Origin: Bacteroidota bacterium
GTDB taxonomy: Bacteria > Bacteroidota > Bacteroidia > 2-12-FULL-35-15
Direction of reading: 5' to 3'
DNA length: 33,572 nt
NCBI GenBank assembly: GCA_021323165.1
Contig: JAJTCJ010000047.1
Span: 1 to 33,572 of the forward strand
Part shown: piece by piece, positions 1 to 6,760 of the stretch
How positions within the stretch are numbered: position 1 is the stretch's first letter
Layout of the letters: each line of letters starts with the position of its first letter
Notes under the pieces: generated by a model
What the model was told of the DNA's origin: nothing
The model's input: only the letters and a program-made list of their open reading frames with translations
Database searches by the model: none
Program-made: the position numbers and the translations under genes

Positions 1-120
1 GTTTTGGTTTGAGGGCAAAATTAAACCTTTTTTCATACCATGGTGAATCATTTTTTAAAAAATCTTACTAAAAAGCAAACATTAGCTTGTTAATAACTAA
101 GGATTTTCTTAAACTATAAA

Positions 121-149
121 CTTTACCTACGCTTAACAATGCCTTAACA
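121..149 (+). promoter_or_regulatory. Putative Pho box (three half-sites) upstream of the porin gene
   Basis: Three 7-bp half-sites lie exactly 11 bp apart: CTTTACC (121-127), CTTAACA (132-138) and CTTAACA (143-149), each separated by 4 bp. The same pattern lies upstream of pstS and of the DUF47-pit pair. An 11-bp repeat of a TTAACA-like core is the known layout of sites for PhoB/PhoP-type response regulators (B. subtilis PhoP TTAACA, E. coli CTGTCAT). The assignment is inference; no PhoB or PhoR gene is in the window. Confidence 0.7.
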
Positions 150-169
150 CTCTAAGCTTTTAGCCGTCA

Positions 170-177
170 TACATTTG
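170..177 (+). promoter_or_regulatory. -7 promoter element TACATTTG for the porin gene
   Basis: TACATTTG is a perfect match to the Bacteroidota -7 consensus TAnnTTTG. It begins 20 bp after the last Pho half-site; the same 20-bp gap is found at pstS. The predicted transcription start is near 184, which puts the TTG at 175 outside the transcript and supports the ATG at 214 as the start of the porin. Confidence 0.6.
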
Positions 178-213
178 TTGCATCAAAATATTAAATTAAC
201 TCTTGAAAAGACA

Positions 214-1527
214 ATGAAACATCCTAAATACCTTATTTTACCCTTCATAAGCCCATTTATTCTTTGTTTATTTAATACAACTGCGAAAGCTCAAGAAACT
301 ACAGAGGCAAATTCTGTAGATACATTATCTAAAACTGTAAATCAGATAAAAGAAGATCTGGCTAAACTTAAAAAAATCAAACTTACCGGCTATGTTCAAC
401 CGCAGTGGCAATATATAGACTCAGCCGGAGCACCGTCAGTAGCAGGCGGGGACTTTTCAAATGGTAATAATAAGATTCAAAACAGATTCATGATGAGAAG
501 GGGCCGTATAAAGTTTACCTATGAATCTGGTATAGCAACTTATTCCCTTAATATTGATGCTACAGAAAACGGAGTGTTTATGCGTGAAACTTACGCCAAG
601 ATAAATGACCCCTGGACAAAAAGCTTCAGTTTACTTGCAGGTATGCACCAGGTATTCTTTGGATTCGAACTGAATCAGTCCTCGGGATTGCGTGAAACAC
701 CTGAAAGAGCAAGAGTAAACCAAACCCTCTTCCCCACTGAACGTGATCTCGGGGTTTTCGCAAGTTATGTTGCGCCAAAAGCATCTGCTCTTAAAGGATT
801 GCGCTTAGATCTCGCAGTAATGAATGGAAGTCCGAGAGTTACGAGAGAATTTGACAGCTATAAAGATATAACAGCCCGAATATCCTATGGAAAAAGTGTA
901 AAAAACGAAAAAATAACCTTTTCTGTTGGAGCCTCTTATTATAATGGTGGATATCAGCAGAGTGTTGGAACAGAGTACAATTTTACCACATTGGCGAATG
1001 GCGAAAAAGGGTTTGAAGCAAAAACTGATACTAGTAATTTCAAGAAAAAAGCCCTCAAGGAATATATTGGAGCTGATTTTCAATTCTCTCTTGACTGGTC
1101 AGCAGGTACTACTACTATTCGAGGAGAATATATGTTCGGTTCACAGCCTGGCTTAGGAAATTCTTCGGTTAGCGCAAGTGCCCCTCTGAAGTGGACAGAT
1201 AAATTATACCATAGAAACTTCGATGCGGCTTATTTTTATCTTGTCCAAAATATCGGACAAACTAAATTTCAAGCCGTTGTTAAGTATGATTGGTATGACC
1301 CTAATGTAAAAATTTCCGGACGCGGTATCGGTAGAGCTGGAAACAATACCAATGTTGGGGATGTACGCTTTAATACATATGGAATCGGACTTACTTACCG
1401 GATTAACAATAACATGAAGATCATGGGATATTATGATATTGTACAGAATGAAAAGACTTCTCTACTGCAATACGGAACGGATATTAAAGATAATGTAACA
1501 ACTATAAGAATGCAGTATCGCTTTTAA
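214..1527 (+). CDS. Phosphate-selective porin (OprO/OprP-like family)
   Basis: This is a 437-residue outer-membrane beta-barrel protein, probably letting phosphate or polyphosphate cross the outer membrane. A signal peptide covers residues 1-26 (cleavage after AKA, before Q27). A short heptad-like stretch follows (about residues 36-54, L38, V42, I45, L49, L52), as in the periplasmic N-terminus of OprO/P porins. The barrel then opens with LTGYVQPQWQY and RRGRIKFTY and closes with QYRF, ending in Phe as barrel proteins do. The ATG at 214 is chosen over the in-frame TTG at 175 because it gives a clean signal peptide and lies downstream of the predicted promoter. It sits directly before pstSCAB and shares their putative Pho box, so phosphate is the likely substrate. 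The family assignment is strong; the exact ion selectivity is inferred. Confidence 0.88.
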   Translation: MKHPKYLILPFISPFILCLFNTTAKAQETTEANSVDTLSKTVNQIKEDLAKLKKIKLTGYVQPQWQYIDSAGAPSVAGGDFSNGNNKIQNRFMMRRGRIKFTYESGIATYSLNIDATENGVFMRETYAKINDPWTKSFSLLAGMHQVFFGFELNQSSGLRETPERARVNQTLFPTERDLGVFASYVAPKASALKGLRLDLAVMNGSPRVTREFDSYKDITARISYGKSVKNEKITFSVGASYYNGGYQQSVGTEYNFTTLANGEKGFEAKTDTSNFKKKALKEYIGADFQFSLDWSAGTTTIRGEYMFGSQPGLGNSSVSASAPLKWTDKLYHRNFDAAYFYLVQNIGQTKFQAVVKYDWYDPNVKISGRGIGRAGNNTNVGDVRFNTYGIGLTYRINNNMKIMGYYDIVQNEKTSLLQYGTDIKDNVTTIRMQYRF

Positions 1528-1542
1528 TCTTAAGTTCTAATT

Positions 1543-1571
1543 AATAACCTTTATTTAACATTTACCTGACA
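1543..1571 (+). promoter_or_regulatory. Putative Pho box upstream of pstS
   Basis: Half-sites AATAACC (1543-1549), TTTAACA (1554-1560) and CCTGACA (1565-1571) repeat every 11 bp. They match the array before the porin in period and in the core AAC/GAC. The site lies 42 bp before the pstS ATG. Confidence 0.66.
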
Positions 1572-1591
1572 TTAAAAGATCATTCTGAAAA

Positions 1592-1599
1592 TACTTTTA
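1592..1599 (+). promoter_or_regulatory. -7 promoter element TACTTTTA for pstS
   Basis: TACTTTTA differs from TAnnTTTG only at the last base. It starts 20 bp after the last Pho half-site, the same distance as at the porin promoter. The expected transcription start is around 1605, giving a very short leader before the ATG at 1614. Confidence 0.5.
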
Positions 1600-1613
1600 T
1601 AAAAAAATAAATC

Positions 1614-2588
1614 ATGACAAAAACATTATTAAAACTACTTATACTGCCTATTACAGCAATTACAATGGTTTCCTGCGGAGGTAAGAAAACATCGGATTCC
1701 GGAAATTCTAACCTATCAGGAGACATAAAAATTGATGGTTCCAGCACGGTATTCCCAATCACTGAAGCTGTTGCAGAAGATTATAAAGCTCAGTATCCTG
1801 ATGTAAAAGTAACTGTAGGTCTTTCGGGTACCGGAGGTGGTTTTAAAAAATTCGGACGTGGTGAGATTGATATCAATGATGCCTCACGCTCAATCAAATC
1901 AGTGGAAGACAGTGTTTGTAAAGCCAACAATATCACTCATCTCGAATTAAAAGTTGCGTTTGATGGTTTGGCCGTAGTTGTTAATCCCAAAAACACATGG
2001 GTTAATGACATTACCGTTGCAGAATTAAAAATGATCTGGGAACCTGCAGCTCAAGGCAAGATCAAATACTGGAATCAGATCCGTCCGGAATGGCCGAAAG
2101 AAGAGATCCACTTATTTGGTGCCGGAGTAGAATCAGGTACGTATGATTATTTTACAGAAGCTATTGTAGGAAAAAGCCACTCGAGCAGAGGCGATTATAC
2201 AGCCAGTGAAGATGACAATGTACTTGTTCAGGGAATATCCACTGACAAACTTGCGTTAGGTTTTTTCGGGATCGCTTACTTTGAAGCAAACAAAGACAAG
2301 TTAAAAGTAGTTCCTGTGGATGATCAGAAAGACGAAAATGGAAAAGGACCTATAACTCCATCAATTGAAACAGTAAAGAACAAGACCTATGCTCCACTTG
2401 GACGTCCATTATTTATTTATGTGAACAGTTCAGCTGCAAAACGCCCGGAAGTACAATCCTTCATAGATTTTTACCTTACAAATGGAGGTGCTTTGTCTCA
2501 GGAAGTTGGATACATTGCTATGACAGATGAAGAGTACACTGCCGAAAAAGCGAAATTCAACGAATTTGTAAAAGCACTCGCCAAATAG
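1614..2588 (+). CDS. pstS: Phosphate ABC transporter substrate-binding lipoprotein PstS
   Basis: PstS captures inorganic phosphate in the periplasm and delivers it to the PstCAB transporter. The protein has 324 residues, usual for the family. A lipoprotein signal ends in MVSC with the lipidated Cys at position 21, followed by a Gly/Ser/Lys-rich linker. Phosphate-binding segments are clear: [10 protein letters not shown] (41-50), GLSGTGGGF (69-77) with the following DINDASRS, and ESGTYDYF near residue 173. The gene has its own Pho box and promoter. A stem-loop separates it from pstC, which fits the usual higher demand for the binding protein than for the membrane subunits. Nothing unusual is seen in the coding sequence. 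Confidence 0.97.
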   Translation: MTKTLLKLLILPITAITMVSCGGKKTSDSGNSNLSGDIKIDGSSTVFPITEAVAEDYKAQYPDVKVTVGLSGTGGGFKKFGRGEIDINDASRSIKSVEDSVCKANNITHLELKVAFDGLAVVVNPKNTWVNDITVAELKMIWEPAAQGKIKYWNQIRPEWPKEEIHLFGAGVESGTYDYFTEAIVGKSHSSRGDYTASEDDNVLVQGISTDKLALGFFGIAYFEANKDKLKVVPVDDQKDENGKGPITPSIETVKNKTYAPLGRPLFIYVNSSAAKRPEVQSFIDFYLTNGGALSQEVGYIAMTDEEYTAEKAKFNEFVKALAK

Positions 2589-2617
2589 ATTTTTGTTTGG
2601 TCGTTAGTTAAAGTCAG

Positions 2618-2647
2618 AATAATGATCCTGTTTACCGGATCATTATT
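2618..2647 (+). terminator. Stem-loop between pstS and pstC
   Basis: A perfect 11-bp inverted repeat, AATAATGATCC (2618-2628) and GGATCATTATT (2637-2647), has an 8-nt loop. No run of T follows on the plus strand, so it is probably not a strong intrinsic terminator. It is better read as a 3'-stabilising or partial-termination hairpin that raises pstS expression over pstCAB. Confidence 0.55.
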
Positions 2648-2662
2648 CCTTAAAAAATAATC

Positions 2663-3538
2663 TTGAGAACAAAAGAAAAAATAATTGAAGCAGGATTAGC
2701 ACTAGCTGCAATTATTACAGTTTTTACTACCATTGGGATCATTTGGGTGCTCCTATCTCAAGGTATAGACTTCTTTAGTGAAGTATCAATAATTGATTTT
2801 CTTACTGATACTCAATGGACCCCTCTTTTTGCTGATAAACACTTCGGCATACTGCCCCTGGTAGCAGGAACCTTCCTTACAACCTTTATTGCAATTGCTG
2901 TAGCACTTCCGGTAGGTTTAACCATAGCTGTTTATTTAAATGAATATGCACCAAGGAATATCCGGAGCCTTGTTAAGCCACTTCTGGAGATCCTTGCAGC
3001 TGTTCCTACAGTGGTCTATGGTTTTTTTGCACTTTCCGTCATAACACCTTTCCTGCAAAGCCTTTTACCCGGAATGGCCGGGTTTAATGCTTTGTCTGCC
3101 GGAATTGTCATGGGGATCATGATCATTCCTTTAATTACTTCATTAAGCGAAGATGCCTTATATGCAGTTCCCAAATCACTGCGGGAAGCATCATACGGAA
3201 TGGGCTCAACACGATTGCAGACGGCATTCAAAGTTATGGTTCCTGCTGCTTCCTCCGGAATTATCGTTTCAGTGATTCTTGGAATTTCACGTGCTGTAGG
3301 AGAAACTATGATCGTAGCCATTGCTGCAGGACAGCAGCCACGACTAACAATTAATCCGATGGTTCCGATAGAAACGATCACAACATATATCGTACAGGTA
3401 AGTACAGGAGATGTTGCACATGGATCACTTGAATACAAAACAATTTTTGCAGCCGGGCTTGCTCTATTTGTATTCACATTTATTCTTAACAATATCAGTT
3501 ATTGGATCAAAAAGAAATTTCAGGAAAAATATGAATAG
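2663..3538 (+). CDS. pstC: Phosphate ABC transporter permease PstC
   Basis: PstC is one of two inner-membrane permease subunits that form the phosphate channel with PstA. The protein has 291 residues and about six hydrophobic segments, starting at residues 12-32. The binding-protein-dependent permease signature with its EAA loop is visible as SLREASYGMGSTRLQTAF, and AVGETMIVAIAAG is typical of PstC. The start is a TTG at 2663; no ATG lies nearby in frame, and RTKEKIIEAG matches the usual N-terminal pattern. It ends 8 bp inside pstA (ATGAATAG overlap), so the two are probably translationally coupled. The gene follows pstS and belongs to pstSCAB. Confidence 0.95.
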   Translation: MRTKEKIIEAGLALAAIITVFTTIGIIWVLLSQGIDFFSEVSIIDFLTDTQWTPLFADKHFGILPLVAGTFLTTFIAIAVALPVGLTIAVYLNEYAPRNIRSLVKPLLEILAAVPTVVYGFFALSVITPFLQSLLPGMAGFNALSAGIVMGIMIIPLITSLSEDALYAVPKSLREASYGMGSTRLQTAFKVMVPAASSGIIVSVILGISRAVGETMIVAIAAGQQPRLTINPMVPIETITTYIVQVSTGDVAHGSLEYKTIFAAGLALFVFTFILNNISYWIKKKFQEKYE

Positions 3539-4388
3539 CTCTCAAAAAAACCGTTTGAAAGATAATGCATTTAAATACTTCGGTATCGGATGCACTCTAT
3601 TCGGTTTGCTCATGCTGGCCATATTCTTGGGAAACATTTTAATTGAAGGTATAGGAAGAATCGACTGGGGTTTCATCACAAGTTTTCCATCACGCAATCC
3701 CGGTAAAGCAGGCATCCTTCCTGCGCTTATCGGAACCCTGTGGATCATGGGACTTACGGCTATAATTGCCATTCCGCTTGGAATATCAGCAGGAATTTAC
3801 CTGGAAGAATATGGCAAAAAGAACAGGCTTGCTAACATCCTTGAGATCAATATCAGTAACCTGGCAGGTGTACCTTCTATCATTTATGGACTTTTGGGCC
3901 TGGAGATCTTCGGAAGGATCATGGGCATGGGAGGAAGTCTGCTTGCCGGTGCATCAACACTTTCATTACTTATTCTCCCGATCATTATTGTTTCAACACG
4001 TGAAGCACTGAAGGCTGTTCCTACATCTATAAAAGAAGCTTCGTTTGCAATGGGTGCATCAAAATGGCAAACCGTATGGTATCAGCTTCTCCCGGCATCT
4101 TTCGGAGGAATCGTAACAGGTGTGATTTTAGCATTATCACGTGCAATTGGAGAAACCGCTCCGTTAATTGTGATAGGCGCTCTTGCATATGTACCTTTTG
4201 TTCCTTCAAGTCCGGCAGATGAATTTTCAGTGCTTCCTATTCAGATTTTTAACTGGATCGGAAGACCTCAAAAAGGTTTTGCGATCAATGCAGCCTCAGC
4301 AATTATAATACTTTTGCTTGTAACGTTTATACTGAACGGATTTGCAATGTTCTTAAGAAACAGGTGGCAGAGAAAAGTTAAGTGGTAA
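3531..4388 (+). CDS. pstA: Phosphate ABC transporter permease PstA
   Basis: PstA is the second permease subunit of the Pst phosphate importer. With the ATG at 3531 the protein has 285 residues, the family norm. The reading frame is open about 40 codons further upstream, but that part lies within pstC and has no sense as protein. The EAA loop (SIKEASFAMGASKWQTVW), then RAIGETAPLIVIGAL, and the cytoplasmic-edge motif LEEYGKKNRLANILEINISNL are typical and are given here only in part. Six hydrophobic segments are expected. The start overlaps the pstC stop by 8 bp. A gap of 99 bp, with no clear promoter, separates it from pstB. Confidence 0.95.
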   Translation: MNSSQKNRLKDNAFKYFGIGCTLFGLLMLAIFLGNILIEGIGRIDWGFITSFPSRNPGKAGILPALIGTLWIMGLTAIIAIPLGISAGIYLEEYGKKNRLANILEINISNLAGVPSIIYGLLGLEIFGRIMGMGGSLLAGASTLSLLILPIIIVSTREALKAVPTSIKEASFAMGASKWQTVWYQLLPASFGGIVTGVILALSRAIGETAPLIVIGALAYVPFVPSSPADEFSVLPIQIFNWIGRPQKGFAINAASAIIILLLVTFILNGFAMFLRNRWQRKVKW

Positions 4389-4487
4389 GTAAAAATAAAA
4401 CATGAAATAGCCATTTCCATCAGGAAATAAACCGGAATAAAAATAATGGCGTATTCCATATGACCTTAAAGGAACAAATTATTTCAT

Positions 4488-5210
4488 ATGAATAAATTAG
4501 AAGCGAAAAATGTAAATGTATTCTATGGCGCTATCAAACCGAATACTGTTACTGCATTTATCGGCCCTTCAGGATGCGGAAAATCAACTTTCCTGCGATT
4601 ATTCAATCGAATGAATGACTACATCGATGTATTCAGAATGAACGGGATAATATCTATTGATGGCAAAGATATTTACGATAAGAACATTCGCGTTGAAGAA
4701 TTAAGAAAACAGATCGGAATGGTTTTTCAAAAGCCTAACCCTTTTCCTAAATCAATTTATGAAAATGTAGTTTATGGCTTGAGAATTCAAGGAATAAAAG
4801 ATAAAAAGATACTTGATGAAACGGTCGAAACTGCTTTACAACAAGCAGCACTTTGGGAAGAAGTAAAGGATAAATTAAAGGACTCGGCATTGGCTCTTTC
4901 CGGAGGCCAGCAGCAGCGTCTCTGTATTGCAAGAACACTTGCCGTGCAGCCTACAGTGATACTTATGGATGAGCCAGCTTCTGCACTTGATCCTATTTCA
5001 ACAGCAAAGATCGAAGACCTGATCTATAAACTGAAATCAAAATACACTATTGTCATTGTAACTCATAACATGCAACAGGCTGGGCGCATAAGCGATAAGA
5101 CTGCTTTTTTTTATATGGGTGAGATGGTTGAATTTGATGATACAAAAATTATTTTTACCAATCCTAAACAGGAACGAACACTCAATTATGTAACAGGACG
5201 TTTCGGATAA
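4488..5210 (+). CDS. pstB: Phosphate ABC transporter ATPase PstB, with a short internal deletion
   Basis: PstB hydrolyses ATP to power phosphate import through PstCA. Walker A is GPSGCGKST (26-34), the signature is LSGGQQQR near 137, Walker B is [13 protein letters not shown] near 155-167 and the H-loop is IVTHNMQQ near 190. All catalytic motifs are therefore intact. The N-terminus is odd. After the A-loop FYG (12-14), family members carry about 11 residues of the type xxHALKNIxLD before IxKNxVTAFIGP. Here FYG is followed directly by [10 protein letters not shown]. The protein is thus about 10 residues short (240 against about 250), in frame. The missing piece would be the second beta strand, which follows the adenine-stacking aromatic. 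Function may be reduced, or this may be a sequence or assembly error. Confidence 0.93.
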   Translation: MNKLEAKNVNVFYGAIKPNTVTAFIGPSGCGKSTFLRLFNRMNDYIDVFRMNGIISIDGKDIYDKNIRVEELRKQIGMVFQKPNPFPKSIYENVVYGLRIQGIKDKKILDETVETALQQAALWEEVKDKLKDSALALSGGQQQRLCIARTLAVQPTVILMDEPASALDPISTAKIEDLIYKLKSKYTIVIVTHNMQQAGRISDKTAFFYMGEMVEFDDTKIIFTNPKQERTLNYVTGRFG

Positions 5211-5253
5211 AAACATAAGTTCTTATTCAATTCATTAATTTTAAATTTTAACA

Positions 5254-5934
5254 ATGAGCCATTTAGATATAGAATTACAGCAATTAAAAGCAGAAACCCT
5301 TAAAATGTGGGCACTTGTAAATCTGCAATTGCGTAAAGGAAAAGATTCACTTGTAAATCTTGATAAAGATCTTGCACGTGAAGTGATTTTAAGTGAAAGA
5401 AGAGTGAATGCTTATGAGCTGAAACTTGACCGCGACTGTGAAAATATTTTTGCATTGTTTAATCCTGTTGCCGTTGATCTTCGCTGTGTATTGGCAGTAC
5501 TGAAGATAAATAATAACCTGGAACGAACAGGAGATATAGTAGAAGGAATTGCAAAATTTGTGACCAATGTTGATAACACATTCGATAAACAGATCCTCCA
5601 GGTGACCCGTGCTGTTGAAATGTATGAGGCCGCAATTGATATGATGGATGAAGTTATGGACGCGTTCGATAAAGAAAACACATCTATCGCAAGAAGAGTA
5701 TTTCAGAAAGATGAATTGCTTGATGACATTAATCTGAAAGCAAATGCTGCTATTGCGGAATACATAAGGAGCAATCCTGATAAAATTGAGTCCGCTTTAT
5801 ATCTTCTCTCAATTATAAGAAAGTTGGAAAGAGTTGGGGATCAGGCAAAAAACATGGCTGAAGAGATCATATTTTACATCGAGGCTAAAGTGTTAAAACA
5901 TCGCTCAAAAGTAGAAAAACAAAACAACAACTAG
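5254..5934 (+). CDS. phoU: Phosphate signalling regulator PhoU
   Basis: PhoU links the Pst transporter to the PhoR/PhoB two-component system and represses the Pho regulon when phosphate is plentiful. The protein has 226 residues and is all-helical. It has two repeated three-helix halves, each with the metal-binding E/DxxxD pattern: NNNLERTGDIVEGIAKF near residues 87-103 and RKLERVGDQAKNMAEE near 190-205. It follows pstB after 43 bp, the normal position in pst operons. A lysine/asparagine tail ends the protein. Confidence 0.95.
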   Translation: MSHLDIELQQLKAETLKMWALVNLQLRKGKDSLVNLDKDLAREVILSERRVNAYELKLDRDCENIFALFNPVAVDLRCVLAVLKINNNLERTGDIVEGIAKFVTNVDNTFDKQILQVTRAVEMYEAAIDMMDEVMDAFDKENTSIARRVFQKDELLDDINLKANAAIAEYIRSNPDKIESALYLLSIIRKLERVGDQAKNMAEEIIFYIEAKVLKHRSKVEKQNNN

Positions 5935-5950
5935 TTGAATATCAATTCAT

Positions 5951-5979
5951 TGAAACCTTCTCTTAACATTCCCTTAACA
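5951..5979 (+). promoter_or_regulatory. Putative Pho box upstream of the DUF47-pit genes
   Basis: Half-sites TGAAACC (5951-5957), CTTAACA (5962-5968) and CTTAACA (5973-5979) are again spaced by exactly 11 bp. The last two are identical to those before the porin. The -7 position expected from the other two promoters (6000) has only TATCCTCC, a poor match. A perfect TACCTTTG lies at 6032-6039, further downstream than in the other two promoters. Confidence 0.62.
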
Positions 5980-6031
5980 TTGGGGTAATGTAATATTAAT
6001 ATCCTCCCGTCTTATTCGTCATAAGGAGTTT

Positions 6032-6039
6032 TACCTTTG
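6032..6039 (+). promoter_or_regulatory. -7 promoter element TACCTTTG upstream of the DUF47 gene
   Basis: TACCTTTG is a perfect TAnnTTTG match and lies 45 bp before the ATG at 6084. It begins 52 bp after the end of the Pho box, so it may be a second, phosphate-independent start rather than the activated one. Confidence 0.45.
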
Positions 6040-6083
6040 CAGGCAAATAAATTTACTGTCGGTAATTAAAAAACTTTTTAAAG

Positions 6084-6728
6084 ATGAGCTTAAATATTTT
6101 CCAATACTTTACTCCAAAAGATAAAAAATTCTTCCCCCTGTTTGAAAAGGCTGCTGCCAATGTAACAGCAACGTCCAAAGTGCTGGTGGAACTTGTGAAC
6201 TCTTCAGACTCTGCTAAAAGAAGAGAGCTTTTTCGTGAGATCGAACGCCTGGAACATGTTGGGGATAATATTACACACGAAACCTTTAATGAATTAAGTG
6301 CAAACTTTATCACTCCTTTTGACCGTGAAGATATTCACAGCCTGATAGCCGCTATCGATGATATTGTAGATTATATCCATGGAGCTTCTAAAAGAATGGA
6401 ATTATATAAGGTAGAGAATATGACACCTTCTATTATCAAGATCTCAGAATTGATCCTTAAAGGTGCTGAAGAGCTTGAAATTGCGGTGTACGAATTAAGG
6501 AACCTTAAAAACATTACTAAAATAAAAGAAGCAACTGTTCGTATCAACAGCATTGAAAATCATGCTGACGATATATTTGATATAGCGATCGCTAAATTAT
6601 TTGAAGAAGAAAAGAATGCAGTGGAGGTTATTAAAATGAAAGATGTTCTTTCAATGTTAGAAACCGCGACTGATAAATGTGAAGATGCAGCAAATGTGAT
6701 CAACACCATTTTAATTAAAAATGCATAA
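6084..6728 (+). CDS. DUF47 family PhoU-like protein (PiT accessory)
   Basis: The protein has 214 residues and is helical and PhoU-like. The DUF47 pattern is visible: FxYFTPKDKKFFPLFEKAA near the N-terminus, a first metal-type helix REIERLEHVGDNITHETF (about residues 51-68), DREDIHSLIAAIDDIVDYIHGASKR, and a second site ENHADDIFDIA, then ATDKCEDAANVINTI. Such proteins are nearly always encoded just before a PiT-family phosphate transporter and are thought to control it. That is the case here: pit begins 32 bp downstream. The pair is preceded by a Pho box and by its own promoter. The product acts in the cytoplasm, probably at the membrane. The exact mechanism is not known for this family. Confidence 0.92.
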   Translation: MSLNIFQYFTPKDKKFFPLFEKAAANVTATSKVLVELVNSSDSAKRRELFREIERLEHVGDNITHETFNELSANFITPFDREDIHSLIAAIDDIVDYIHGASKRMELYKVENMTPSIIKISELILKGAEELEIAVYELRNLKNITKIKEATVRINSIENHADDIFDIAIAKLFEEEKNAVEVIKMKDVLSMLETATDKCEDAANVINTILIKNA

Positions 6729-6760
6729 CCGATCATTTTCTATCTTAAAATAAATTTTAA

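Noticed and set aside
1..36. A possible divergent gene start on the minus strand (MKKGLILPSNQN) running off the left edge
   Set aside because: Only 12 codons are visible and there is no promoter or family signal; it cannot be supported.
175..213. Upstream TTG start for the porin
   Set aside because: It lies inside or before the predicted -7 box and would spoil the signal peptide; the ATG at 214 fits better.
3016..3492. 158-codon minus-strand open frame within pstC
   Set aside because: It lies wholly opposite a convincing permease gene and its translation has no family features.
5244..5253. TTTTAACA just before phoU as another Pho site
   Set aside because: No tandem partner at 11 bp; phoU is most simply part of the pst operon.
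6000..6007. TATCCTCC as the -7 box at the expected distance from the third Pho box
   Set aside because: Only the TA matches the consensus; kept as a remark, not as a feature.
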